A stretch of 64,000 nt of DNA, taken from assembly GCA_037178625.1 (NCBI GenBank), contig CM074149.1, positions 310,001 to 374,000 of the forward strand. Reading direction: 5' to 3'. The stretch comes from Skeletonema tropicum. Taxonomy: Eukaryota; Bacillariophyta; Thalassiosirophyceae; Thalassiosirales; Thalassiosiraceae. The translations under genes and the position numbers were made by a program. Below are positions 1 to 12,556 of this stretch, piece by piece (the stretch's first letter is position 1; every line of letters starts with the position of its first letter). The notes under the pieces are model-generated. The model was not told where the DNA came from, ran no database searches, and saw only the letters and a list, made by a program, of their open reading frames with translations.

Positions 1-896
1 GTCGAGGCAAGTGGAAGATGACAGTGAGAGCGAGGGCTTGCCCGAGAGCTGTGATAAGTAATACGTCGTGCCAACCTAACATGGATCACACTCCTCTCGA
101 CGTGCCAACCTATCATTGACGGCGCCTCAGTGCAGCATCTGTATTGTGCGAGGGCGACCGCAGGAGCCCGAGCAGTGAGTACTGTGAGGTTGCCGCGATG
201 AAGGTGGTCGCTTTTTGAGATCTCGCACGTAACAATTGTCATGGACGGCGCTGCATTAAGGGAAGTGTGTTTTGTGAGGGCAGGGCCCCTGCCCGAACTG
301 TGATTACTTTTATGTTCATGATATTGGTGGTAATGTTGTTATTGATGGCGGTGGAGGTCATTCTGTTCATTTTGATGAAAATCCTGAAAATTTTGGGGCG
401 AGTTTGGCGCTGGGATTGACTTTCTAGACCCCTCTCGAGTTGAATCGATTGACAAAACATCGATATTTGGCTTTGGCAATAGTACTATTCGCGATAGAGC
501 GTGGCGAGAGCTTTCCAAATCACTACTCCATCACCTTCATACAATCACTTCATCAAAAGTTATGGAGGAAAAGGTGAATCTATCTGGAGACGATACATCG
601 GAGCGAGATAGAGAATTGAGAACGAGTTTGGGGGGTGTTCGTGGAAATACGATAGTGTGGGTTAGTAAATGAGAGGCGCTTTTATGATTCTAAAGGGTGC
701 GGTGTAGCTCATTCTGCATTGAATGGCCTTTCTAATGAGCCACTATTTGTCTTACTACGAGCTCTACAAGGGAAGATATCATCTATTATTTATTTGCTGA
801 ATAATCTGGAAGGAATGCAGAAAGTAATAGTAATGATTATTGTATTCTAATATTATCTCTCACACACAAACACACATTCTCATTGCAAATCATCAT

Positions 897-2004
897 TCAA
901 AAAGTTATCAAATACTTACTTATCCAGTTGATTGTTGTGTGTATTCTTGACACGGCAGCAGCATCAATTCCCCCTTCAAGCTCCTTTCTAATCCCATACT
1001 CCCAAAGCGGCCTAGCCCTCTCCATACAATCCATCAAACTCTCCGTCAAGGGAATCTGCTCCTCCGTAAGATCCTCGTATCTGCGATCCTTTCCTGGATA
1101 ATACGTATCATCCTTCTTCATCGGCGGTGGCCTAGCCTTGAGCGAATTCCTCCAAGCCTGCACCACCTCCACACCCAATTCTTTGGCGGCATCCATCTTT
1201 TTCAATCCAGTCAATGCTCCATAATTCCGTTCATTGAGACGCCAACTTTTGTAGACGGGCAAATAGGGAGCGTTGAGTTCGTTGAGGACTGCCCATGTAC
1301 TTTTGACGGCGCGGGTTAATCGTGATGTGTAGATGATGTCTGGTTCGTAGCCCTCGCTTAGGAGGAGGCGAGCGGCATGTTCCATTTCGAGTATTCCTGG
1401 TTTGATAATGTCTGGATCGGCTGTATGTTGTGTAATGTGGATGTGGAGGTATTGTAGATCGAGCGTGTTAGTGTTAGTACATAGTTCTATGCATGTGCAT
1501 GTATTGTATGCATATATTCATGCACACATACATGATAAGTATAATCTACTCAGACTCACCCCAACCTGTGAACCGCCCAGTCTTGGTCCACTTGGATTCC
1601 CCACACCTCAACAAAATAAGCGAGCCAGGCTTCTTCGGCTTCTGGGTAATCACTTTCTTCACTCCCTTGGACACCAACGAAAGAGGTCTTTGCCACTTGG
1701 GCTTGCGATCGATGATACTGTATTGGCGGGACTCATTCTTGACGGATCGTTTGGCTTCTCGTGGTGAGAGGCAGCGTGAGTAGCCTTCGATGGTGAGCTC
1801 CTCGTCCGATGATGATGATGGATTTTGAGAACTGGTGCTTTGGAGAGAAACAGTAGCAGTAGAGATGATGCGCTCGCTCAATGGCGGCGGCGCAAATGCA
1901 GATATTGTGGCGGCAACTGAGAGAAGAGCAATTGTCGTCGCCGCCACGACGGTAGTGCTTAGTCGTCGTCGTCGTGCTGTTCGCTGCTTCTTCATAATCA
2001 TCAT
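897..2004 (-). CDS. Plastid-targeted phosphoglycerate-mutase-like protein, probably catalytically dead (array copy 1)
   Basis: Two exons, 2004-1560 and 1420-897, give 322 aa. The intron 1559-1421 has a GTGAGT donor and an acceptor after ACATAC, and splicing restores the family stretch FTGWADPDI. The N terminus (about residues 1-45) is basic, then hydrophobic, then TISAFAPPP, matching the diatom signal peptide plus ASAFAP plastid-import motif. The body matches cofactor-dependent PGAM, which interconverts 3- and 2-phosphoglycerate: TSRLTRAVKSTW, WRLNERNYGALTGL and KDRRYEDL. The phospho-acceptor motif RHGES reads RCGES, so the catalytic His is Cys. The C-terminal HGN/HAN region is degraded (SRIHTTINW) and the ORF stops soon after. 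A GTAAGT site at its end could lead to a further exon, but none was seen. I chose the ATG at 2004 because copy 4 has only that one; an upstream in-frame ATG at 2109 would add 35 aa and hide the signal peptide. Confidence 0.75.
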
Positions 2005-2333
2005 CTTGATTGCTATGGTATGGTATGCTGTGATGGCATGGATTATGCAGTATGTAATGTTCCTCCGATCCGGGCGAGGAAGATCTTCATGCAGGCATTG
2101 CGCATACATGTTGCGTTGTGTGTTGTGTTCCTCAACTCACAAAGCTGTCAAGATATGGCGGGAGCGGAGATAGAGCAGCAGCAGATGGTCATCATCAGAC
2201 GGACATCTCGTTCCGAGCATCCGGTACCACCTTCTCCATCCAAGACCTTGCTTCAATCCAAATGCACCATGATTTGAATATCTAATATTATCTTGCCGTA
2301 TCTTGCCTTCTAGAGGCCCAATCATGACGATCA

Positions 2334-2556
2334 GTGGCGTTTTGGAAAGCTCTAATCAAGCTCTATCGATTAGGCGTATAATCAGCTTGATTGGAGGACT
2401 TTTTACAGATAGATTCGGTCAAAAACAGGGTCAGAAAGTGACCAGTGGCTTGAAATTCGGCCTCCCATCCCGATTTTCACATCATATGTCAAAATTATCA
2501 AAACCAACAATATGACCACCGTTGGAAAGCTCTTTTGAAGCTCTATCGATTAGTAC
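2334..2556. repeat. Short direct repeat within the array unit
   Basis: A 30-odd-base segment (GGAAAGCTCT...AAGCTCTATCGATTAG) occurs at about 2340-2372 and again at 2522-2555. It recurs in every unit. The rest of 2110-3369 and 1-896 has no convincing coding frame: reading frames there are broken or low-complexity. Confidence 0.7.
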
Positions 2557-3024
2557 CATTATTGCCATCGTCAAAATTAATAAACACTGCTCGGGCAAGC
2601 CCTCGCAATTACACTCTTTACGATCAGCCTCATCCAGACAGTCGGTACAATACGTCGAAGATCCAAAAAAAGCGACCACCTAAATCAACGTGACAAAACA
2701 GTGCTCGGGCAGGGCCCTCGCACGCTTCGCTGAAGACACTTCTCCTAGATCAGCCTCATCAATGAACTTCAGGTGCAGCGCATTCAAACGCTTCGCTGAA
2801 GAACGACACGTAATGGAGCGAAGATCATGAACTTAGTTCCGGTATGGTATCGTCCATCGTCCATCGTCCATCTTACTATCCACCATCACAACATTAACTT
2901 GCCTCGACTACGCTCGGCGATAGATAGTACTACGATGTAATAGATGTTGCTGACGACGATGTTGTCATCTTCCTCCTCCAACCACTACAATACATAATAC
3001 ATACTACTCCAACCACAAGCCACT

Positions 3025-3328
3025 ACTTCTTCTCATCCTTCCTCCTCCAACCACATCATCGATACTGCATGTTGGTTGTGGTTGGAGGAGGAAGGATGAT
3101 GAGAAGAAGGAGTTGGACGCATGATAAATAATAATGTCAATCAACATCTCCTCCACCATCCACAAGCAACTGTATGTACAGTACTCCTCCTCCAACATCA
3201 TCGTCGGCAATGATCGTCCTCCTCCAACCACAAGCAACAACGACTAAGATTAAGATTGCCGACGACGATGATGTTGGAGGAGAAGGAGGATGCGAGTTGT
3301 TGTTGTTGCTTGTGGTTGGAGGAGGAGG
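3025..3328. repeat. Inverted repeats in each array unit: one hairpin and one interleaved A-B-A'-B' set
   Basis: Arms 3025-3054 and 3077-3110 pair over about 30 bases, with a 3-base bulge. Just downstream, arm A (3186-3211) pairs with 3255-3281, and arm B (3217-3241) pairs with 3296-3328. The order is A-B-A'-B', so the two stems interlock. All arms share a CCTCCTCCAAC core. The block recurs at about 6387-6690 and 9749-10052. It lies between the 3' end of one gene copy and the 5' end of the next. Confidence 0.85.
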
Positions 3329-4258
3329 GTATTGATAATGAACATGAATACAACAACATGCCGAGCGGAGTCGAGGCAAGTGGAAGATGACAGTGAGAGC
3401 GAGGGCTTGCCCGAGCTGTGATAAGTAATACGTCGTGCCAACCTAACATGGATCACACTCCTCGACGTGCCAACCTATCATTGACGGCGCCTCAGTGCAG
3501 CATCTGTATTGTGCGAGGGCGACCGCAGGAGCCCGAGCAGTGAGTACTGTGAGGTTGCCGCGATGAAGGTGGTCGCTTTTTGAGATCTCGCACGTAACAA
3601 TTGTCATGGACGGCGCTGCATTAAGGGAAGTGTGTTTTGTGAGGGCAGGGCCCCTGCCCGAACTGTGATTACTTATTATGTTCATGATATTGGTGGTAAT
3701 GTTGTTATTGATGGCGGTGGAGGTCATTCTGTTCATTTTGATGAAAATCTGAAAATTTTGGGGCGAGTTTGGCGCTGGGATTGACTTTCTAGACCCCTCT
3801 CGAGTTGAATCGATTGACAAAACATCGATATTTGGCTTTGGCAATAGTACTATTCGATAGAGCGTGGCGAGAGCTTTCCAAATCACTACTCATCACCTTC
3901 ATACAATCACTTCATCAAAAGTTATGGAGGAAAAGGTGAATCTATCTGGAGACGATACATCGGAGCGAGATAGAGAATTGAGAACGAGTTTGGGGGGTGT
4001 TCGTGGAAATACGATAGTGTGGGTTAGTAAATGAGAGGCGCTTTTATGATTCTAAAGGGTGCGGTGTAGCTCATTCTGCATTGAATGGCCTTTCTAATGA
4101 GCCACTATTTGTCTTACTACGAGCTCTACAAGGGAAGATATCATCTATTATTTATTTGCTGAATAATCTGGAAGGAATGCAGAAAGTAATAGTAATGATT
4201 ATTGTATTCTAATATTATCTCTCACACACAAACACACATTCTCATTGCAAATCATCAT

Positions 4259-5366
4259 TCAAAAAGTTATCAAATACTTACTTATCCAGTTGATTGTTGT
4301 GTGTATTCTTGACACGGCAGCAGCATCAATTCCCCCTTCAAGCTCCTTTCTAATCCCATACTCCCAAAGCGGCCTAGCCCTCTCCATACAATCCATCAAA
4401 CTCTCCGTCAAGGGAATCTGCTCCTCCGTAAGATCCTCGTATCTGCGATCCTTTCCTGGATAATACGTATCATCCTTCTTCATCGGCGGTGGCCTAGCCT
4501 TGAGCGAATTCCTCCAAGCCTGCACCACCTCCACACCCAATTCTTTGGCGGCATCCATCTTTTTCAATCCAGTCAATGCTCCATAATTCCGTTCATTGAG
4601 ACGCCAACTTTTGTAGACGGGCAAATAGGGAGCGTTGAGTTCGTTGAGGACTGCCCATGTACTTTTGACGGCGCGGGTTAATCGTGATGTGTAGATGATG
4701 TCTGGTTCGTAGCCCTCGCTTAGGAGGAGGCGAGCGGCATGTTCCATTTCGAGTATTCCTGGTTTGATAATGTCTGGATCGGCTGTATGTTGTGTAATGT
4801 GGATGTGGAGGTATTGTAGATCGAGCGTGTTAGTGTTAGTACATAGTTCTATGCATGTGCATGTATTGTATGCATATATTCATGCACACATACATGATAA
4901 GTATAATCTACTCAGACTCACCCCAACCTGTGAACCGCCCAGTCTTGGTCCACTTGGATTCCCCACACCTCAACAAAATAAGCGAGCCAGGCTTCTTCGG
5001 CTTCTGGGTAATCACTTTCTTCACTCCCTTGGACACCAACGAAAGAGGTCTTTGCCACTTGGGCTTGCGATCGATGATACTGTATTGGCGGGACTCATTC
5101 TTGACGGATCGTTTGGCTTCTCGTGGTGAGAGGCAGCGTGAGTAGCCTTCGATGGTGAGCTCCTCGTCCGATGATGATGATGGATTTTGAGAACTGGTGC
5201 TTTGGAGAGAAACAGTAGCAGTAGAGATGATGCGCTCGCTCAATGGCGGCGGCGCAAATGCAGATATTGTGGCGGCAACTGAGAGAAGAGCAATTGTCGT
5301 CGCCGCCACGACGGTAGTGCTTAGTCGTCGTCGTCGTGCTGTTCGCTGCTTCTTCATAATCATCAT
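4259..5366 (-). CDS. Plastid-targeted phosphoglycerate-mutase-like protein (array copy 2)
   Basis: Exons 5366-4922 and 4782-4259, with the same sequence as the copy at 897-2004. It has the RCGES motif in place of RHGES and the same early stop after the degraded second histidine motif. It sits in a complete repeat unit, with about 2.1 kb of noncoding unit sequence on each side, so each copy has its own upstream region. No copy-specific substitution was seen in the coding exons. That gives no evidence that any one copy is the functional one. Confidence 0.75.
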
Positions 5367-7620
5367 CTTGATTGCTATGGTATGGTATGCTGTGATGGCA
5401 TGGATTATGCAGTATGTAATGTTCCTCCGATCCGGGCGAGGAAGATCTTCATGCAGGCATTGCGCATACATGTTGCGTTGTGTGTTGTGTTCCTCAACTC
5501 ACAAAGCTGTCAAGATATGGCGGGAGCGGAGATAGAGCAGCAGCAGATGGTCATCATCAGACGGACATCTCGTTCCGAGCATCCGGTACCACCTTCTCCA
5601 TCCAAGACCTTGCTTCAATCCAAATGCACCATGATTTGAATATCTAATATTATCTTGCCGTATCTTGCCTTCTAGAGGCCCAATCATGACGATCAGTGGC
5701 GTTTTGGAAAGCTCTAATCAAGCTCTATCGATTAGGCGTATAATCAGCTTGATTGGAGGACTTTTTACAGATAGATTCGGTCAAAAACAGGGTCAGAAAG
5801 TGACCAGTGGCTTGAAATTCGGCCTCCCATCCCGATTTTCACATCATATGTCAAAATTATCAAAACCAACAATATGACCACCGTTGGAAAGCTCTTTTGA
5901 AGCTCTATCGATTAGTACCATTATTGCCATCGTCAAAATTAATAAACACTGCTCGGGCAAGCCCTCGCAATTACACTCTTTACGATCAGCCTCATCCAGA
6001 CAGTCGGTACAATACGTCGAAGATCCAAAAAAAGCGACCACCTAAATCAACGTGACAAAACAGTGCTCGGGCAGGGCCCTCGCACGCTTCGCTGAAGACA
6101 CTTCTCCTAGATCAGCCTCATCAATGAACTTCAGGTGCAGCGCATTCAAACGCTTCGCTGAAGAACGACACGTAATGGAGCGAAGATCATGAACTTAGTT
6201 CCGGTATGGTATCGTCCATCGTCCATCGTCCATCTTACTATCCACCATCACAACATTAACTTGCCTCGACTACGCTCGGCGATAGATAGTACTACGATGT
6301 AATAGATGTTGCTGACGACGATGTTGTCATCTTCCTCCTCCAACCACTACAATACATAATACATACTACTCCAACCACAAGCCACTACTTCTTCTCATCC
6401 TTCCTCCTCCAACCACATCATCGATACTGCATGTTGGTTGTGGTTGGAGGAGGAAGGATGATGAGAAGAAGGAGTTGGACGCATGATAAATAATAATGTC
6501 AATCAACATCTCCTCCACCATCCACAAGCAACTGTATGTACAGTACTCCTCCTCCAACATCATCGTCGGCAATGATCGTCCTCCTCCAACCACAAGCAAC
6601 AACGACTAAGATTAAGATTGCCGACGACGATGATGTTGGAGGAGAAGGAGGATGCGAGTTGTTGTTGTTGCTTGTGGTTGGAGGAGGAGGGTATTGATAA
6701 TGAACATGAATACAACAACATGCCGAGCGGAGTCGAGGCAAGTGGAAGATGACAGTGAGAGCGAGGGCTTGCCCGAGCTGTGATAAGTAATACGTCGTGC
6801 CAACCTAACATGGATCACACTCCTCGACGTGCCAACCTATCATTGACGGCGCCTCAGTGCAGCATCTGTATTGTGCGAGGGCGACCGCAGGAGCCCGAGC
6901 AGTGAGTACTGTGAGGTTGCCGCGATGAAGGTGGTCGCTTTTTGAGATCTCGCACGTAACAATTGTCATGGACGGCGCTGCATTAAGGGAAGTGTGTTTT
7001 GTGAGGGCAGGGCCCCTGCCCGAACTGTGATTACTTATTATGTTCATGATATTGGTGGTAATGTTGTTATTGATGGCGGTGGAGGTCATTCTGTTCATTT
7101 TGATGAAAATCTGAAAATTTTGGGGCGAGTTTGGCGCTGGGATTGACTTTCTAGACCCCTCTCGAGTTGAATCGATTGACAAAACATCGATATTTGGCTT
7201 TGGCAATAGTACTATTCGATAGAGCGTGGCGAGAGCTTTCCAAATCACTACTCATCACCTTCATACAATCACTTCATCAAAAGTTATGGAGGAAAAGGTG
7301 AATCTATCTGGAGACGATACATCGGAGCGAGATAGAGAATTGAGAACGAGTTTGGGGGGTGTTCGTGGAAATACGATAGTGTGGGTTAGTAAATGAGAGG
7401 CGCTTTTATGATTCTAAAGGGTGCGGTGTAGCTCATTCTGCATTGAATGGCCTTTCTAATGAGCCACTATTTGTCTTACTACGAGCTCTACAAGGGAAGA
7501 TATCATCTATTATTTATTTGCTGAATAATCTGGAAGGAATGCAGAAAGTAATAGTAATGATTATTGTATTCTAATATTATCTCTCACACACAAACACACA
7601 TTCTCATTGCAAATCATCAT

Positions 7621-8728
7621 TCAAAAAGTTATCAAATACTTACTTATCCAGTTGATTGTTGTGTGTATTCTTGACACGGCAGCAGCATCAATTCCCCCTT
7701 CAAGCTCCTTTCTAATCCCATACTCCCAAAGCGGCCTAGCCCTCTCCATACAATCCATCAAACTCTCCGTCAAGGGAATCTGCTCCTCCGTAAGATCCTC
7801 GTATCTGCGATCCTTTCCTGGATAATACGTATCATCCTTCTTCATCGGCGGTGGCCTAGCCTTGAGCGAATTCCTCCAAGCCTGCACCACCTCCACACCC
7901 AATTCTTTGGCGGCATCCATCTTTTTCAATCCAGTCAATGCTCCATAATTCCGTTCATTGAGACGCCAACTTTTGTAGACGGGCAAATAGGGAGCGTTGA
8001 GTTCGTTGAGGACTGCCCATGTACTTTTGACGGCGCGGGTTAATCGTGATGTGTAGATGATGTCTGGTTCGTAGCCCTCGCTTAGGAGGAGGCGAGCGGC
8101 ATGTTCCATTTCGAGTATTCCTGGTTTGATAATGTCTGGATCGGCTGTATGTTGTGTAATGTGGATGTGGAGGTATTGTAGATCGAGCGTGTTAGTGTTA
8201 GTACATAGTTCTATGCATGTGCATGTATTGTATGCATATATTCATGCACACATACATGATAAGTATAATCTACTCAGACTCACCCCAACCTGTGAACCGC
8301 CCAGTCTTGGTCCACTTGGATTCCCCACACCTCAACAAAATAAGCGAGCCAGGCTTCTTCGGCTTCTGGGTAATCACTTTCTTCACTCCCTTGGACACCA
8401 ACGAAAGAGGTCTTTGCCACTTGGGCTTGCGATCGATGATACTGTATTGGCGGGACTCATTCTTGACGGATCGTTTGGCTTCTCGTGGTGAGAGGCAGCG
8501 TGAGTAGCCTTCGATGGTGAGCTCCTCGTCCGATGATGATGATGGATTTTGAGAACTGGTGCTTTGGAGAGAAACAGTAGCAGTAGAGATGATGCGCTCG
8601 CTCAATGGCGGCGGCGCAAATGCAGATATTGTGGCGGCAACTGAGAGAAGAGCAATTGTCGTCGCCGCCACGACGGTAGTGCTTAGTCGTCGTCGTCGTG
8701 CTGTTCGCTGCTTCTTCATAATCATCAT
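7621..8728 (-). CDS. Plastid-targeted phosphoglycerate-mutase-like protein (array copy 3)
   Basis: Exons 8728-8284 and 8144-7621, identical in translation to copies 1 and 2, including Cys at the phospho-acceptor position and the ISAFAP plastid motif. The upstream 170 bases (to about 8897) are shared with copies 1 and 2 but differ from copy 4. Confidence 0.75.
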
Positions 8729-10982
8729 CTTGATTGCTATGGTATGGTATGCTGTGATGGCATGGATTATGCAGTATGTAATGTTCCTCCGATCCGGGCG
8801 AGGAAGATCTTCATGCAGGCATTGCGCATACATGTTGCGTTGTGTGTTGTGTTCCTCAACTCACAAAGCTGTCAAGATATGGCGGGAGCGGAGATAGAGC
8901 AGCAGCAGATGGTCATCATCAGACGGACATCTCGTTCCGAGCATCCGGTACCACCTTCTCCATCCAAGACCTTGCTTCAATCCAAATGCACCATGATTTG
9001 AATATCTAATATTATCTTGCCGTATCTTGCCTTCTAGAGGCCCAATCATGACGATCAGTGGCGTTTTGGAAAGCTCTAATCAAGCTCTATCGATTAGGCG
9101 TATAATCAGCTTGATTGGAGGACTTTTTACAGATAGATTCGGTCAAAAACAGGGTCAGAAAGTGACCAGTGGCTTGAAATTCGGCCTCCCATCCCGATTT
9201 TCACATCATATGTCAAAATTATCAAAACCAACAATATGACCACCGTTGGAAAGCTCTTTTGAAGCTCTATCGATTAGTACCATTATTGCCATCGTCAAAA
9301 TTAATAAACACTGCTCGGGCAAGCCCTCGCAATTACACTCTTTACGATCAGCCTCATCCAGACAGTCGGTACAATACGTCGAAGATCCAAAAAAAGCGAC
9401 CACCTAAATCAACGTGACAAAACAGTGCTCGGGCAGGGCCCTCGCACGCTTCGCTGAAGACACTTCTCCTAGATCAGCCTCATCAATGAACTTCAGGTGC
9501 AGCGCATTCAAACGCTTCGCTGAAGAACGACACGTAATGGAGCGAAGATCATGAACTTAGTTCCGGTATGGTATCGTCCATCGTCCATCGTCCATCTTAC
9601 TATCCACCATCACAACATTAACTTGCCTCGACTACGCTCGGCGATAGATAGTACTACGATGTAATAGATGTTGCTGACGACGATGTTGTCATCTTCCTCC
9701 TCCAACCACTACAATACATAATACATACTACTCCAACCACAAGCCACTACTTCTTCTCATCCTTCCTCCTCCAACCACATCATCGATACTGCATGTTGGT
9801 TGTGGTTGGAGGAGGAAGGATGATGAGAAGAAGGAGTTGGACGCATGATAAATAATAATGTCAATCAACATCTCCTCCACCATCCACAAGCAACTGTATG
9901 TACAGTACTCCTCCTCCAACATCATCGTCGGCAATGATCGTCCTCCTCCAACCACAAGCAACAACGACTAAGATTAAGATTGCCGACGACGATGATGTTG
10001 GAGGAGAAGGAGGATGCGAGTTGTTGTTGTTGCTTGTGGTTGGAGGAGGAGGGTATTGATAATGAACATGAATACAACAACATGCCGAGCGGAGTCGAGG
10101 CAAGTGGAAGATGACAGTGAGAGCGAGGGCTTGCCCGAGCTGTGATAAGTAATACGTCGTGCCAACCTAACATGGATCACACTCCTCGACGTGCCAACCT
10201 ATCATTGACGGCGCCTCAGTGCAGCATCTGTATTGTGCGAGGGCGACCGCAGGAGCCCGAGCAGTGAGTACTGTGAGGTTGCCGCGATGAAGGTGGTCGC
10301 TTTTTGAGATCTCGCACGTAACAATTGTCATGGACGGCGCTGCATTAAGGGAAGTGTGTTTTGTGAGGGCAGGGCCCCTGCCCGAACTGTGATTACTTAT
10401 TATGTTCATGATATTGGTGGTAATGTTGTTATTGATGGCGGTGGAGGTCATTCTGTTCATTTTGATGAAAATCTGAAAATTTTGGGGCGAGTTTGGCGCT
10501 GGGATTGACTTTCTAGACCCCTCTCGAGTTGAATCGATTGACAAAACATCGATATTTGGCTTTGGCAATAGTACTATTCGATAGAGCGTGGCGAGAGCTT
10601 TCCAAATCACTACTCATCACCTTCATACAATCACTTCATCAAAAGTTATGGAGGAAAAGGTGAATCTATCTGGAGACGATACATCGGAGCGAGATAGAGA
10701 ATTGAGAACGAGTTTGGGGGGTGTTCGTGGAAATACGATAGTGTGGGTTAGTAAATGAGAGGCGCTTTTATGATTCTAAAGGGTGCGGTGTAGCTCATTC
10801 TGCATTGAATGGCCTTTCTAATGAGCCACTATTTGTCTTACTACGAGCTCTACAAGGGAAGATATCATCTATTATTTATTTGCTGAATAATCTGGAAGGA
10901 ATGCAGAAAGTAATAGTAATGATTATTGTATTCTAATATTATCTCTCACACACAAACACACATTCTCATTGCAAATCATCAT

Positions 10983-12090
10983 TCAAAAAGTTATCAAATA
11001 CTTACTTATCCAGTTGATTGTTGTGTGTATTCTTGACACGGCAGCAGCATCAATTCCCCCTTCAAGCTCCTTTCTAATCCCATACTCCCAAAGCGGCCTA
11101 GCCCTCTCCATACAATCCATCAAACTCTCCGTCAAGGGAATCTGCTCCTCCGTAAGATCCTCGTATCTGCGATCCTTTCCTGGATAATACGTATCATCCT
11201 TCTTCATCGGCGGTGGCCTAGCCTTGAGCGAATTCCTCCAAGCCTGCACCACCTCCACACCCAATTCTTTGGCGGCATCCATCTTTTTCAATCCAGTCAA
11301 TGCTCCATAATTCCGTTCATTGAGACGCCAACTTTTGTAGACGGGCAAATAGGGAGCGTTGAGTTCGTTGAGGACTGCCCATGTACTTTTGACGGCGCGG
11401 GTTAATCGTGATGTGTAGATGATGTCTGGTTCGTAGCCCTCGCTTAGGAGGAGGCGAGCGGCATGTTCCATTTCGAGTATTCCTGGTTTGATAATGTCTG
11501 GATCGGCTGTATGTTGTGTAATGTGGATGTGGAGGTATTGTAGATCGAGCGTGTTAGTGTTAGTACATAGTTCTATGCATGTGCATGTATTGTATGCATA
11601 TATTCATGCACACATACATGATAAGTATAATCTACTCAGACTCACCCCAACCTGTGAACCGCCCAGTCTTGGTCCACTTGGATTCCCCACACCTCAACAA
11701 AATAAGCGAGCCAGGCTTCTTCGGCTTCTGGGTAATCACTTTCTTCACTCCCTTGGACACCAACGAAAGAGGTCTTTGCCACTTGGGCTTGCGATCGATG
11801 ATACTGTATTGGCGGGACTCATTCTTGACGGATCGTTTGGCTTCTCGTGGTGAGAGGCAGCGTGAGTAGCCTTCGATGGTGAGCTCCTCGTCCGATGATG
11901 ATGATGGATTTTGAGAACTGGTGCTTTGGAGAGAAACAGTAGCAGTAGAGATGATGCGCTCGCTCAATGGCGGCGGCGCAAATGCAGATATTGTGGCGGC
12001 AACTGAGAGAAGAGCAATTGTCGTCGCCGCCACGACGGTAGTGCTTAGTCGTCGTCGTCGTGCTGTTCGCTGCTTCTTCATAATCATCAT
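10983..12090 (-). CDS. Plastid-targeted phosphoglycerate-mutase-like protein (array copy 4, outermost)
   Basis: Exons 12090-11646 and 11506-10983. The coding sequence is the same as the other copies, including the RCGES change. It differs upstream: from about 12105 the sequence leaves the repeat, and only patches of homology remain (for example the CTCAACTCACAAA and AAGATATGGCGGGAG stretches at about 12195-12255). The start ATG at 12090 is the first in frame, which fixes the start for all copies. As the right-most copy it may carry the ancestral promoter. The pogo/Tigger transposon begins about 245 bp upstream of its start. Confidence 0.75.
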
Positions 12091-12105
12091 CTTGATTGCT
12101 ATGGC

Positions 12106-12335
12106 ATGCGTGATGGTTACAATACCTATGATTGCTCTCGGTGTGTTCCTCGGGCGGCACGCATGAAGATGAAGGCAAGGATCTTCAGTTGTGTGTTCCT
12201 CAACTCACAAAAAAATCAGCTGTCCGAGTGTCTTTGTGTCAAGATATGGCGGGAGATCTGTAGATGCCCATCTCATTTAGAGCTCTTGGTTGCCGGAAAA
12301 CGGAAACTTACTTAGCCCCCGATGACGGGTTAATA
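12106..12335. promoter_or_regulatory. Diverged upstream region of the outermost PGAM-like copy
   Basis: This flank shares short blocks with the region upstream of copies 1-3 (a TGTGTTCCTCAACTCAC block and a CAAGATATGGCGGGAG block), separated by unrelated sequence. It is therefore an older, diverged version of the same upstream region. It probably contains the promoter of the minus-strand gene starting at 12090. No defined core element was recognised. Confidence 0.5.
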
Positions 12336-12556
12336 CAGTCGTCGTACGGTTATTTTGACACACGCTTATTTTGACATTACAGTTATTTTGACACAGCAGC
12401 AGAGAACACTACCTTCTCTTATCGCTGGCTTCCTCGCTTCTCCCGAGGAGGGAGAAGAGGCAGCTCAGCCACACAAACCACCATGACCATGACCATGACA
12501 TTACCATACACAATACTTACACAATACAGCGAGACAAATTAATAAAGTAAACGACA

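Larger units (their letters stand above)
1..12105. repeat. Tandem array of a 3362-bp unit (about 3.6 copies)
   Basis: The same sequence recurs with a period of 3362 bp: the gene exon ending at 897 recurs at 4259, 7621 and 10983. Units run about 1-3369, 3370-6731, 6732-10093 and 10094-12105 (partial). Units 2, 3 and 4 look identical over all shared sequence I compared. Unit 1 differs only in its first ~530 bases, by six small indels, and is identical after that. Homology in unit 4 breaks at about 12105, just upstream of the start codon of its gene. Each unit carries one phosphoglycerate-mutase-like gene on the minus strand plus about 2.1 kb of noncoding DNA rich in inverted repeats. The near-perfect identity indicates recent amplification or homogenisation. 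The true copy number may exceed what is assembled, because the window begins inside the array. Confidence 0.97.

Noticed and set aside
1402..2277. Plus-strand ORFs of 85-121 aa in each array unit
   Set aside because: They lie antisense to the spliced PGAM-like gene and have no protein-like composition.
3443..3886. 147-aa minus ORF in units 2-4 of the array
   Set aside because: No recognisable features; the frame is broken by indels in unit 1 and the amino-acid pattern looks random. Noncoding sequence is more likely.
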